NCBI GenBank assembly: GCA_034189125.1
Contig: JAXHVB010000056.1
Location: 1 to 32,392, forward strand
DNA from: UBA5862 sp002408105
GTDB taxonomy: Bacteria > Pseudomonadota > Gammaproteobacteria > Pseudomonadales > UBA5862
Length of the DNA: 32,392 bases
Reading direction: 5' to 3'
Shown: in pieces, positions 23,163 through 30,972 of the stretch
Position numbering within the stretch: position 1 is the first letter of the stretch
Layout: every line of letters starts with the position of its first letter
The notes under the pieces: generated by a model
The model's database searches: none
Told to the model about the DNA's origin: nothing
What the model saw: only the letters and a program-made list of their open reading frames with translations
Translations under genes and position numbers: made by a program

Positions 23163-24014
23163 ATGAACCGAGTGGGATTGTCTTTATTGCGGGGGATATC
23201 GATTTTGGGTCTGGCCTGTCTCGCCGCTGGTGCGCGGGCAGAGCTCGTCAGCGAGCCGGTGCACTACGTGAGTGGCGACACCCGCATGCACGGATACGCC
23301 GCCTGGGACGACCGGTTCAAGGGGCCTCGGCCCGGAGTCCTGGTGGTCCACGAGTGGTGGGGCCTCAATGAGTATGCCCGCAGCCGTGCCCGCGACTTGG
23401 CCGAACTGGGGTATGTGGCGCTGGCGGTCGACATGTACGGTGACGGCCAGGTTGCTGACCACCCGGACGAGGCCGGGGCCTTTGCCCAGCGCCTGGGTGG
23501 GGACCTGCCGGAGGCGCGCCGGCGCATGCAGGCCGCGATCGAGGCGCTGAAGCGCCTGCCTTCCACAGACACTGACCGACTGGCGGCGATCGGGTATTGC
23601 TTTGGCGGCGGGGTGGTGCTGCAGGCGGCGCGCGATGGCCTGCCACTTGAAGCGGTGGTCAGCTTTCACGGGAGCTTGGCAACGCCATTGCCCGCGCAGC
23701 CTGGGAAAGTGAAATCGCGTGTGCTGGTATTCAACGGTGCGGCGGACCCCTTTGTGCCGGATGAGCAGATCGCAGCATTTAAACAAGAAATGGACGCCGC
23801 TGGTGTCGACTACAGGTTCGTCAACTACCCGGGCGTATTGCACAGTTTCACCAATCCGGGTGCCGATGAGGTCGGCCAACGTTTTGGTCTTCCGTTGGCC
23901 TATGACGCCAAGGCGGACGCCGATTCCTGGGCACAAATGCAGGGGTTCCTGAGCGCGGCCTTCGAGCGCACCCGGCAAGCGAGGCCGCAGGGGGGTGAGG
24001 ACACAACGCCGTAG
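23163..24014 (+). CDS. Secreted dienelactone hydrolase family protein
   Basis: A 283-residue alpha/beta hydrolase with a signal peptide (MNRVGLSLLRGISILGLACLAAGARA, cut near residue 26). The dienelactone hydrolase triad is visible: nucleophile Cys in GYCFGGGVV, Asp in FNGAADPFVPDE, and His in YPGVLHSFTNPGAD. The N-terminal VVHEWWGLNEYARSRARDLAELGYVAL stretch is typical. True dienelactone hydrolases of chlorocatechol degradation are cytoplasmic; this exported branch is common, and its natural substrate is unknown. ATG 23163 follows GGAGG. A DUF1614 gene starts ~40 bases downstream on the same strand. Confidence 0.9.
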   Translation: MNRVGLSLLRGISILGLACLAAGARAELVSEPVHYVSGDTRMHGYAAWDDRFKGPRPGVLVVHEWWGLNEYARSRARDLAELGYVALAVDMYGDGQVADHPDEAGAFAQRLGGDLPEARRRMQAAIEALKRLPSTDTDRLAAIGYCFGGGVVLQAARDGLPLEAVVSFHGSLATPLPAQPGKVKSRVLVFNGAADPFVPDEQIAAFKQEMDAAGVDYRFVNYPGVLHSFTNPGADEVGQRFGLPLAYDAKADADSWAQMQGFLSAAFERTRQARPQGGEDTTP

Positions 24015-24055
24015 GAGCTCGGGCGACCGGTACCGAATTGCCACTGGAGGCGGCG

Positions 24056-24739
24056 TTGCAGCGAAGTGCCCGGCCTGGATGTTTGGGTTTTTTCGCGGTG
24101 TTGGTGGCGCTGGCGGCTTTGCCCTGGCTGCTCGCCAATGCGGGTTTGGCTGCGCTTGCCAAGCTGGGGCTCAGTCCCGGCTGGTCAATGGCCGTGCTGG
24201 TGGCCATGCTGCTCGGTGGACTGATCAACCTGCGGCTGTATCGGTTTTCAGCGGTTTCGCCGGCGTTGCAGTCAGCGCCGAGATTGGGGTGGCCGCGCTC
24301 GCCCTCCCTTGGATGGCCCGTGCCACGTGAAGGGGTGGTGGCGGTCAACCTGGGTGGGTGCGTTGTGCCGATGGCGGTTGTGGTGTATCAGCTCGTGCGC
24401 CTGGCGGACGCTCCTTCGATGCCCTGGCTGGCTGTGGCCGGTGCGGTCGTCCTGAACGTTGCGGTGTGCCATTGGACATCAACGCTGGTGCTCGGTGTCG
24501 GCGTGTTGATGCGCCCCCTGGTGCCGGCCGCCGTGGCGGTGCTCTCGGCATGGGTTGTGGCGCCGCAGCAGGCCCCGTCGGTCGCTTTCGTTGCCGGGGT
24601 CCTGGGCCCCTTGGTGGGCGCTGATCTCCTGCGGTTGCCGCAATTGCACCGCCTTGGGGCGCCTCTGGTGGCCATCGGGGGCGCCGGCACCTTCGATGGC
24701 ATCGTGGTCACCGGCGTGGTGGCCGTGCTCCTGGCATAG
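24056..24739 (+). CDS. DUF1614 family membrane protein
   Basis: A protein of ~227 residues with about seven membrane segments. The C-terminal GAPLVAIGGAGTFDGIVVTGVVAVLLA is the signature end of DUF1614, and VAVNLGGCVVPMAVVVYQL is the central motif. The family occurs in bacteria and archaea and has no known function. The start is uncertain: TTG 24056 has a GGAGG five bases upstream; TTG 24038 would add six residues. No ATG or GTG is available before the first membrane helix. It follows the dienelactone hydrolase gene and may be cotranscribed. It converges with the SixA-like gene, 43 bases away; only a weak 7-bp stem lies between them. Confidence 0.75.
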   Translation: MQRSARPGCLGFFAVLVALAALPWLLANAGLAALAKLGLSPGWSMAVLVAMLLGGLINLRLYRFSAVSPALQSAPRLGWPRSPSLGWPVPREGVVAVNLGGCVVPMAVVVYQLVRLADAPSMPWLAVAGAVVLNVAVCHWTSTLVLGVGVLMRPLVPAAVAVLSAWVVAPQQAPSVAFVAGVLGPLVGADLLRLPQLHRLGAPLVAIGGAGTFDGIVVTGVVAVLLA

Positions 24740-24782
24740 CGCCATGTGGCCTGTGGTCCCGGCAGGTGGCGCTGTTCCGGGG

Positions 24783-25322
24783 TCAGATGGGCGCTCGCAA
24801 GGAGCGTGGGCGCACCAAAGCGCGGGTGTGGCCCCAGCCGCGCACCAACTCGCTGAGTGGCGCCTTCCCGTCCAACACCGCCAAGGTTCCAGTGGGTATC
24901 AGCTTGCCATCGGAAGCGGGTCGTTGGCTGGGGTCCAGCCACTGGAGCAGTTGTTCGAGGCCCGGGTTGTGACCCACCAGGAGCAGTGGCCCAGGCCGTG
25001 AAGTCGAGGCATTGCGGGTGGTGAATTCGGCCAGGACCCTGCGGAGCATTTCGTCCGAGGCGCCGTAGATGCGGGCGTCGGTTTGGACCGTGCATGTGGG
25101 CAATTGCAGCCGGTTTTGGACGATTTGTGCGGTCTGGAGGGTCCGGGCGGCCGGTGAGGTGAGGATGCTGCTGGGGATGAGGCTGGTGCGCCCCAACCAG
25201 TCGGCCACCGCTGTGCTGGCGGCGCGACCGCGGGGCTTTAGGGGGCGGTCGATGTCTGCAATGTCTTGCGACCAGTCGGATTTGCCGTGCCGCATCAACA
25301 GCAGCGGAGGTGTGGGCATCAT
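24783..25322 (-). CDS. SixA-like histidine phosphatase
   Basis: A 179-residue protein of the phosphoglycerate mutase-like (histidine phosphatase) superfamily. The nucleophile is in LLLMRHGKSDW, with the RHG motif; the second His is in LLLVGHNPGLEQLLQWL. Other family residues are DIDRPLKPRGRA, SPAARTLQTAQI and the Asp/Glu region near IYGASDEML. SixA of E. coli removes phosphate from histidine phosphotransfer proteins such as ArcB or NPr. The exact target here is unknown. It is preceded by a VPLPA-CTERM gene on the same strand but separated from it by a strong terminator, so it needs its own promoter. Confidence 0.85.
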   Translation of the reverse strand: MMPTPPLLLMRHGKSDWSQDIADIDRPLKPRGRAASTAVADWLGRTSLIPSSILTSPAARTLQTAQIVQNRLQLPTCTVQTDARIYGASDEMLRRVLAEFTTRNASTSRPGPLLLVGHNPGLEQLLQWLDPSQRPASDGKLIPTGTLAVLDGKAPLSELVRGWGHTRALVRPRSLRAPI

Positions 25323-25369
25323 GGTTTCCCCCAGCTGCTGCGCTGCGATCGGTCCGCCGACAGGCGGCC

Positions 25370-25419
25370 AAAAAAGCCGAACCCGGGCTGCGCCAGTGTA
25401 GCTGCGCGGCCCGGGTTCG
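25370..25419 (-). terminator. Strong intrinsic terminator of the VPLPA-CTERM gene
   Basis: Arms CGAACCCGGGC (25378-25388) and GCCCGGGTTCG (25409-25419), extended by a G-U pair and GCGC/GCGC to a 16-bp stem with a 10-base loop. On the minus strand it is followed by GC and six T (25375-25370). A second hairpin GACAGCC/GGCTGTC (25429-25449) lies between it and the gene. Confidence 0.88.
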
Positions 25420-25457
25420 GGTGTGCTAGACAGCCTGAGACTGGCTGTCGGGTTGCT

Positions 25458-26018
25458 CTAGGCGGTGTTGCGGTTTTTGCGCATGGCCGCCAGACCGGCA
25501 ACTGCAGAGCCAAACAACCAGGCTGCAGCGGGCACAGGAACCGGTGCCGGGGTGTAGTCGATCGCGAGCGAAGACTGATGGTATTCGAAGTCGCCCTGTT
25601 CCGCCACCAACAGCGCCGTGAACAGGTCATTGGTGTCTGCGGCGACATAGTTGGTGACATTGATCAGGAACTCGATGCCTGGGAGGGGGCCATCCACCTC
25701 TTCGGTGTAGAAGACGCCAAGGGCGTTGCCCTCAATGGCTTCGATTTGAGCGATCTCGATCGCGGGGACGATGTCTATATCATCGCTCAAATACACGGAC
25801 AGCCAAGCTGAGTTCAGGGTTCCGCCAGCCCAAAGCGAGCTGTCGTAGCCGATGCCGATCAATTCGGACGGGTCACAAAGGGCGCCAATTTCGCACAGTC
25901 TTTGGTCAACGGGAAGCAGGTGGTCCCAGAAGATTGCGGTTGCAGCCTGCGATTGGGTAGCGAGGCCGGTGCCAAGAAGCACAGCCCCTGCGGCGATCAG
26001 TTGTTTGCTTGCTTTCAT
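25458..26018 (-). CDS. VPLPA-CTERM (PEP-CTERM-like) sorted surface protein
   Basis: A 186-residue exported protein with a C-terminal exosortase sorting signal. The N-terminal signal peptide is MKASKQLIAAGAVLLGTGL, cut after SQA near residue 26. The C-terminus reads PVPVPAAAWLFGSAVAGLAAM followed by a basic RKNRNTA: a VPLPA-type motif, a hydrophobic segment and a positive tail, as in exosortase substrates that are cleaved and moved to the surface or EPS matrix. The mature part is acidic and rich in strands, with two cysteines (CEIGALC) and no known domain. ATG 26018 has a GAGG ribosome site; the in-frame ATG at 26033 does not. It is monocistronic, with a sigma-54 promoter and a strong terminator. 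No exosortase gene is in the window. Confidence 0.85.
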   Translation of the reverse strand: MKASKQLIAAGAVLLGTGLATQSQAATAIFWDHLLPVDQRLCEIGALCDPSELIGIGYDSSLWAGGTLNSAWLSVYLSDDIDIVPAIEIAQIEAIEGNALGVFYTEEVDGPLPGIEFLINVTNYVAADTNDLFTALLVAEQGDFEYHQSSLAIDYTPAPVPVPAAAWLFGSAVAGLAAMRKNRNTA

Positions 26019-26111
26019 GTGGCAGAACCTCATTCCTTAGAGTTCAATGCGGAGAGACGGGGTGATCCCGGTCAAGGGCAGCGTCTCGTGTTGTTCAAGC
26101 ATTAAACGCAA

Positions 26112-26127
26112 AGCAAAAAGTGGGCCA
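26112..26127 (-). promoter_or_regulatory. Sigma-54 (RpoN) promoter of the VPLPA-CTERM gene
   Basis: On the minus strand, TGGCCCACTTTTTGCT matches the consensus TGGCACG-N4-TTGCW, with the invariant GG and GC exactly 10 bases apart. The start site would be near 26101, giving a leader of ~83 bases. Nearby upstream, AACATGTT (26181-26188) and TGATCA (26188-26193) are small palindromes in an AT-rich stretch and could hold an enhancer site. Confidence 0.65.
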
Positions 26128-26379
26128 TATTTTCAATTTGGTTCGTTCGAGGTTTGTGCGTACTTGACTCGACGTTCTTTAACATGTTGATCATAAATCT
26201 GTTATTGAACTTTTGTGGCTGCTTCCCGTGCGGTGTTGGTGGCTTTTGCGGGGGCTGGTCACCTGCAGTTTCTGGGGTACAGCCTGTCGGACTGTAAAAT
26301 AAGTGAACAGCGAGTGATGGGCTTGGTGCAGGCTCGAAGCCCAGCGAATGGAAGCATCAAGCCGCGTCCCAGGCTCCGG
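26128..26379. other. Gene-free stretch upstream of the VPLPA-CTERM gene
   Basis: The region is AT-rich between about 26130 and 26215, then GC-rich. It probably holds activator sites for the sigma-54 promoter. A short stem GGGCTT/AAGCCC near 26319-26342 may be a weak end signal for the PQQ dehydrogenase operon. No credible gene was seen. Confidence 0.4.
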
Positions 26380-27570
26380 TTACTCCAGGCGGTGGCTCAG
26401 TCGATACACCTGGCCGGCGTGGTCATCGCTGATATAGAGCGCCCCATCCGGCCCTTCTTGAACGTCCACTGGCCGGCCGATCACCTGGCCACCACGCTCG
26501 AAGCCAGTGACCAGGGGGCGCTCGTCGAAACCTCCGTGCCCGTCTGGGCGCAGCACAACCACCGAGTACCCATCCTTTTGGCTGCGGTTCCAGGACCCGT
26601 GCAGCGCCACAACGGCCGCCCCAGGGTACGGCTGCGGTAGCCCCCCGCCACGGATGAAGTCGATGCCGAGCGGTGCATTGTGGGCACGGAACAGGTGCGC
26701 TGGGACGCGGCTGTGCTCTGGCTCTGTGCGGCCCAATTTGTCTAGATTGGGGTCGGGGATGTCCACGCCATGCAGGTACGGCCAGCCATAAAAGCCGCCC
26801 GGAACGATCCGGTTCAGCTCATCCGGAGGGCGGTCATCACCGAGAAAGTCGCGGCCGTTCTCGGTTGCGTATAGGGCCCCTTCCGCTGTCCAGTCGAAGC
26901 CGACGGCGTTGCGCAGTCCGCTGGCGTAGACCTCGGACGTGCCGGTTGCGGGGTCGATGCGCAGCAGTGCCGCCCGGCGGGGGTCGGCTTCGACGCAGCT
27001 GTTGCAGGACGAGCCCACCGAGACATAGAGCGCGCCATCGGGTCCACTCCTGAGGGTCCGGGTCCAGTGCATGCCGCCGTCCGGCAAGTCGATGACGGGT
27101 CGATAGGGGCCGGCAGGTCGATCTTCAACGGCATCCCAGGGAAGGCGCCCCACCTGATGAGTCTCGGCGATGTACAGCCATAGGCGGCCGGTGGCATCGT
27201 GGTGAAAATCCAGTCCGTGCGGCCGGCGCAGCCCGGTGACGACCGCCTGCTGGCCGTCCGTCCGCCCGTCGTGGTTGGCGTCGGCCGAGAGCCGCCAGAC
27301 CTCTCCCCGATGCGGCAGACTGACGAGGAGCTGGCCGGCGGGGGTCCATCGCAGTAGGCGTGGTCGATCCAGGTGTCGGGCGAACACCTGGATGCGGAAG
27401 CCGTCTGGAACCTCTAGTTGCTGGATCGGAAAGGCGCTGGTGCTGGCACGGGCAAGACCCGGTGGGTTGACAGCGAGCCCGGTTTGGGTTGTCCGCAGCC
27501 AGGCCACGAGCAGCGCGCTGGCCACCGCAATGCAGGTGCCGACCAGTGCCCAGAACTTCAACGCACGCAT
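26380..27570 (-). CDS. PQQ-dependent sugar dehydrogenase-like protein, membrane-anchored
   Basis: A 396-residue six-bladed beta-propeller of the soluble glucose/sorbosone dehydrogenase family. The N-terminus is MRALKFWALVGTCIAVASALLVAW, an uncleaved anchor or signal facing the periplasm. Family motifs: LEVPDGFRIQVFARHLDRPRLL, LRRPHGLDFH (catalytic-type His), GPDGALYVSVGSSCN, ASGLRNAVGFDW, ALYATENGRDFLGDD, PDELNRIVPGGFYGWPY and GPDGALYISDDHAGQVYRL. The pair of cysteines in SCNSC is often seen in these proteins. PQQ binding and the substrate are inferred from family. The open frame extends far upstream to 28056, but that part lies inside the efflux gene in another frame and is Pro/Arg/His-rich, so it is rejected. 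It is the last gene of a marR-emrA-emrB operon, 26 bases after emrB. Confidence 0.85.
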   Translation of the reverse strand: MRALKFWALVGTCIAVASALLVAWLRTTQTGLAVNPPGLARASTSAFPIQQLEVPDGFRIQVFARHLDRPRLLRWTPAGQLLVSLPHRGEVWRLSADANHDGRTDGQQAVVTGLRRPHGLDFHHDATGRLWLYIAETHQVGRLPWDAVEDRPAGPYRPVIDLPDGGMHWTRTLRSGPDGALYVSVGSSCNSCVEADPRRAALLRIDPATGTSEVYASGLRNAVGFDWTAEGALYATENGRDFLGDDRPPDELNRIVPGGFYGWPYLHGVDIPDPNLDKLGRTEPEHSRVPAHLFRAHNAPLGIDFIRGGGLPQPYPGAAVVALHGSWNRSQKDGYSVVVLRPDGHGGFDERPLVTGFERGGQVIGRPVDVQEGPDGALYISDDHAGQVYRLSHRLE

Positions 27571-27596
27571 GGGTGGGCTTCTGGATCCATGGTGGC

Positions 27597-29207
27597 TCAA
27601 CTCCTGGTGACGGCTTTGCCCGGGCGGATGTGGAGGAGTGTGGTCGGGAGCATCGTGAGCAAGAACACCAGTGTAATGATCAAGAAGGCATCCCGGTATG
27701 CCAGCATGGCGGCCTGAGTGGCGACTGCGCGTGCCAGTTGGCCGATCGCCATGGGCAATTGGTGCAGTTCCGCGACGCCGGCGCGATCCAGCAGCCCGGT
27801 CAGCTGCTGCAACAGCGATTGGGTCACCTTGTTGGACGTTGTCTGGGTGGCTGCAAAACCGTCCACATACAGGCTTGTCCGGTTTTGCAGCACCACGGTC
27901 AGCAGGTTGACGCCGAAGGCGCCGCCGAGCTGGCGCAAAAAGTTGATGGCCCCGGAACCCTGACTCATCAATTGCAGCGGCAGGACCTTGAGCGCGCCGG
28001 CGTTCAGGCTGGGAAAGATGGCCGCAAGTCCAATTCGGCCGATCAGCAGCCACCAAACGATGGTAAGGAAAGGTGTGTTTAGGTCGATCCGCGTGAGCAG
28101 GTAGGAAGAGTAGGCGAACACAGCCAACCCGAACCAGATCATCACCCGGGGTGAGGTTTTGTCGCTGAGAAATCCGCTGATGGGGTTGAATGCGGCCATT
28201 GCAAGTCCCGCCGGCATCAGCAGCAAACCTGAGGTGGTGGGAGTAACACCGATGATGGTTTGCAGGAACAGGGGCACCAGGTAGGTGGACCCGAACAACC
28301 CGGCGCCGAGTACGAAGGTGATGACAGACGCCGCGGCAAAGCGCTTCTCTTTGAAAATGCGCAGGTCAAGCATCGGGTGGGGGCTGCGGTGTTCCCAGCC
28401 GATGAACGCCACCCCAGCCACGGCCGCCACACCCAGGTAGGAGAGGATCATGTCGGAGTTCCAGCCGTGGCGCTGCCCATTGGACAGGCCCGTGAGGAGC
28501 GCAAAAATGGCGATGGAAAGCAGCACCAGCCCTGTCCAGTCGAAGGGTTGGCGAGGCCCCGAGCTCTCGCGCCCGGGCATGAACAAGAGGCCCAGTGGAA
28601 AAGACAGCAGCGACAGCGGAATCTGGATGTGAAAGACGTAGCGCCAGTTGAACTGGTCCACCAGAACGCCGCCGATGGTTGGGCCCATGGCGGGCGCCAG
28701 GACCACTCCCACGCTGAAGATACCCATTGCCAGGCCGCGCCGCTCCAGCGGAAACACTTGGATGATCACCAGCATCGCCAGCGGGCCCACCAAACCCGCG
28801 GCGGTACCTTGTACGATACGCGACAGAATGAGCACGGACTCGTTGGGCGCGAAGCCCCCCATGACGGACCCGGCCAGAAACACGGCCATGGACGTCAGAT
28901 AGGCGACCCGCATGCCCCAGGCCCCCACCGACCAGGCGGTGAGAAGCATGAATCCGGTGGTCGCCGCCAAGTATCCGGTGGAAACCCATTGGGCCTGATC
29001 CGCTCCCATCCCGAAGGTGCCCATGATGTCGGGAATGGCGACATTGATGATGGTGCCAGTGAGCAGGGTGGTGAAGGAGGCCAACATCACCGTCGCCACG
29101 GCGAACCACCGGTAACTGGGACCGTACTGCGCGAACAGTGCGAGGATTTGTGGGCCGGCGTTGATCCCTGGCGGAGGGGGGCGTGGCTCGCCTTTAGCGG
29201 ATTTCAA
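27597..29207 (-). CDS. EmrB/QacA-type MFS drug efflux transporter (DHA2)
   Basis: A 536-residue major facilitator of the 14-helix DHA2 family, a proton-driven exporter. Motifs: LTGTIINVAIPDIMGTFG in helix 1, QWVSTGYLAATTGFML (family motif D region), SRIVQGTAAGLVGPLAM and GVVLAPAMGPTIGGVLVD (motif C, the antiporter signature), WRYVFHIQIPL. The length is close to E. coli EmrB (512). It overlaps the emrA-like adaptor gene by 14 bases, so the two form a tripartite pump with an outer-membrane channel encoded elsewhere. The transported compound is unknown. Confidence 0.93.
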   Translation of the reverse strand: MKSAKGEPRPPPPGINAGPQILALFAQYGPSYRWFAVATVMLASFTTLLTGTIINVAIPDIMGTFGMGADQAQWVSTGYLAATTGFMLLTAWSVGAWGMRVAYLTSMAVFLAGSVMGGFAPNESVLILSRIVQGTAAGLVGPLAMLVIIQVFPLERRGLAMGIFSVGVVLAPAMGPTIGGVLVDQFNWRYVFHIQIPLSLLSFPLGLLFMPGRESSGPRQPFDWTGLVLLSIAIFALLTGLSNGQRHGWNSDMILSYLGVAAVAGVAFIGWEHRSPHPMLDLRIFKEKRFAAASVITFVLGAGLFGSTYLVPLFLQTIIGVTPTTSGLLLMPAGLAMAAFNPISGFLSDKTSPRVMIWFGLAVFAYSSYLLTRIDLNTPFLTIVWWLLIGRIGLAAIFPSLNAGALKVLPLQLMSQGSGAINFLRQLGGAFGVNLLTVVLQNRTSLYVDGFAATQTTSNKVTQSLLQQLTGLLDRAGVAELHQLPMAIGQLARAVATQAAMLAYRDAFLIITLVFLLTMLPTTLLHIRPGKAVTRS

Positions 29208-30327
29208 TCGCCACCTCCACCATCATGCCGGGCCGCAGCAACTGCCCCTCGACCTGATTGATGGCGAAGCGGACCGGAATGCGCTGGGTGATTTTGGTGA
29301 AGTTGCCACTGGGGTTGGCATTGGGCAGTAGCGCGAACTCTCCGGTGGTCGACTGGCCGATGCGGACCAAGGTCCCGGTGAGGTCCAGGTCCGGATAAGC
29401 ATCCACACGAATTTGTGCGCGCTGGCCCAGGGCCAGGTGGCGGATGTCGGTTTCCTTGACGTTGGCGTCGATCCACACCGACTCGGGGTCATGGAGGAGC
29501 GCGATCCGCTGGCCGGTGCCGATGAACTCCCCGGCGTTGATGAAGGTTTCATCGACAATGCCATTGATCGGACTGCGGATGACACGGTCCTCAAGGTCGT
29601 TTTTCTGGCGGGCTCTGGCAGCTTCGGTTTCAGCCTGGCGCTGTTGGGTCTGCACGATCTGTTGCCTGATTTGTACCAACTGGGTGCGGCTGGCCTCTGC
29701 TTCGACCACTGCGGCTCTCGCGGTCGCGAGGTCGGCTTGCGCACCCAGCAGGCCCTGGCGTGCATTCGCTGCTGCGGTGCGCTTGGCATCGAGTTCGTGC
29801 TCAGCGAGCAGCTGCTGGTCATGTAGGGATCGGGCGCGCTGCAGTTCGTTTTCTGCAAAGCGCAGGTTGGTTTCGGCGGTGTGAAGCCGGGCCTGGGCTG
29901 CATCGGACTGGGATTGAACCGCGTCCAGGCGGCTTGCGCTCAGTCGATCGGTGAGTTGCAACTGCTGACGCTGGCGCTCGAGCTCGGCTTCCAGTCCTTT
30001 GAGGCGCGCGTCCAGCTCGGACAGCCGCAGGCGTGCGTCGCGCTGGTCGATGTACAGGACGGGATCCCCGGTCCGCACCGGGTCATTGGCGGAGATCGGA
30101 ACCGCTTCCACCCAACCGGGGACTCGGCTCGCAACGGAGACCATGGTGGCACCAACGCGCGCGTCCGACACGTACACGTGGGTGTAGCGTTGCAAGAGCC
30201 AAGCCGCCGCGCCGAGCAGCGCAATGACACCCACCAGGCCGATCGCAGCCCGTCGCGTCCAGCTTCGCCCCCCGACCACCTGGACGGAGGGCGCCTGTTC
30301 AGCTGGCGTGTTCACAACGTTCGCCAC
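29194..30327 (-). CDS. EmrA/HlyD-type membrane fusion protein
   Basis: A periplasmic adaptor of ~377 residues for the EmrB-like pump. A single N-terminal membrane segment (AAIGLVGVIALLGAAAWLL) is followed by the first lipoyl half (VYVSDARVGATMVSVASRVPGWVEAV), a long coiled coil rich in Arg, Gln, Ala and Leu (residues ~95-215), the second lipoyl half (VIRSPINGIVDETFINAGEF) and a beta-barrel (VWIDANVKETDIRHL, GQRAQIRVDAYPDLDLTG). The start is uncertain: ATG 30372 overlaps marR by 74 bases; GTG 30327 or GTG 30315 give shorter overlaps. I use 30327. Confidence 0.88.
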   Translation of the reverse strand: MANVVNTPAEQAPSVQVVGGRSWTRRAAIGLVGVIALLGAAAWLLQRYTHVYVSDARVGATMVSVASRVPGWVEAVPISANDPVRTGDPVLYIDQRDARLRLSELDARLKGLEAELERQRQQLQLTDRLSASRLDAVQSQSDAAQARLHTAETNLRFAENELQRARSLHDQQLLAEHELDAKRTAAANARQGLLGAQADLATARAAVVEAEASRTQLVQIRQQIVQTQQRQAETEAARARQKNDLEDRVIRSPINGIVDETFINAGEFIGTGQRIALLHDPESVWIDANVKETDIRHLALGQRAQIRVDAYPDLDLTGTLVRIGQSTTGEFALLPNANPSGNFTKITQRIPVRFAINQVEGQLLRPGMMVEVAIEIR

Positions 30328-30793
30328 TTGGGATGGGTTCCTGGCCGGTGGCCGGGTCAGTGTGGCCGGCATTGGCTAGGATCCGCTCGAACACCTGGAT
30401 GCACAGCTGCAACTCTTCCTCGGATACCCCGGCCAAGAGGTCAGCGCGCACCGCTGCAGCTTCATGATCGAAGCGTTCGAGGGTGGGCCTCGCCGCTGCG
30501 GTGAGGTGCACGCGCTTGCCGCGGCGGTCTTGTGGCGACGGGCGCCGTTCAATCCAGCCAAGGGCCTGCAGGCTGTCGAGCAGACGCACCAAGGTGGGGC
30601 CTTCTATGCCGATGAAGCGCGCGAGGTCCTTCTGCAGCATGCCGTCGCCGCCGCGCGCCAGGTACACCAGCGTGCTCCACTTGGCTTGGGTGAGCCCGGT
30701 CGAGCGGAGCTGGTGGTCGAGGCGGGCGCGCCAGTGCCGCGCCAGGTGCGTCAACTTGAAGCCAAAGCGTTCTGCGGTCGTCAGGGTGCGCAT
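30299..30793 (-). CDS. MarR family transcriptional regulator
   Basis: A 164-residue winged-helix regulator of the MarR/SlyA type. The DNA-binding core is visible: LTQAKWSTLVYLARGG, LQKDLARFIGIEGPTLVRLLDSLQALGWIERR with the recognition helix, and the wing RRPSPQDRRGKRVHLT. Helices at both ends form the dimer interface. It is the first gene of an operon with emrA, emrB and a PQQ dehydrogenase, and most likely represses that operon until a ligand binds, as for MprA (EmrR) and EmrAB in E. coli. Ligand unknown. Confidence 0.92.
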   Translation of the reverse strand: MRTLTTAERFGFKLTHLARHWRARLDHQLRSTGLTQAKWSTLVYLARGGDGMLQKDLARFIGIEGPTLVRLLDSLQALGWIERRPSPQDRRGKRVHLTAAARPTLERFDHEAAAVRADLLAGVSEEELQLCIQVFERILANAGHTDPATGQEPIPSGERCEHAS

Positions 30794-30821
30794 GAAGGAA
30801 TCGAGCGCCGGTCTGTTGTTA

Positions 30822-30854
30822 TTTGGCAGCCAAACGGTAACGATTAGCTAGCTA
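30822..30854. promoter_or_regulatory. Operator candidates upstream of marR
   Basis: TTTGGC-A-GCCAAA (30822-30834) is a perfect 6-1-6 inverted repeat and TAGCTAGCTA (30845-30854) a perfect 10-bp palindrome, both just upstream of marR. Either could bind MarR. On the minus strand a perfect -35 TTGACA (30895-30890) lies upstream with a poor -10 (CACATT, 17-base spacing). CCTGTACAGG (30911-30920) is a further palindrome nearer the divergent Nudix gene. Confidence 0.4.
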
Positions 30855-30972
30855 CTTATTTGTCACAATGTGCGCGTTGCCCGCCCTGCTGTCAATACCG
30901 ATGGGTTGACCCTGTACAGGTTTTGGCGGCGGTGCCGCGGACAAAGGCCCGCGCAATTTGGAGGCGATCCCT

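Noticed and set aside
24738..24773. Terminator between DUF1614 and the SixA-like gene
   Set aside because: The 7-bp stem AGCGCCA/TGGCGCT has a 22-base loop and no T tract on either side.
27571..28056. Upstream extension of the PQQ dehydrogenase frame (total 558 codons)
   Set aside because: This part lies inside the efflux transporter gene on the same strand in another frame, is rich in Pro, Arg and His, and shows no homology. The true start is MRALKFW at 27570.
28260..29261. Plus-strand open frame of 333 codons
   Set aside because: It is antisense to the EmrB-like transporter and consists of His, Gln and Gly-rich low-complexity sequence.
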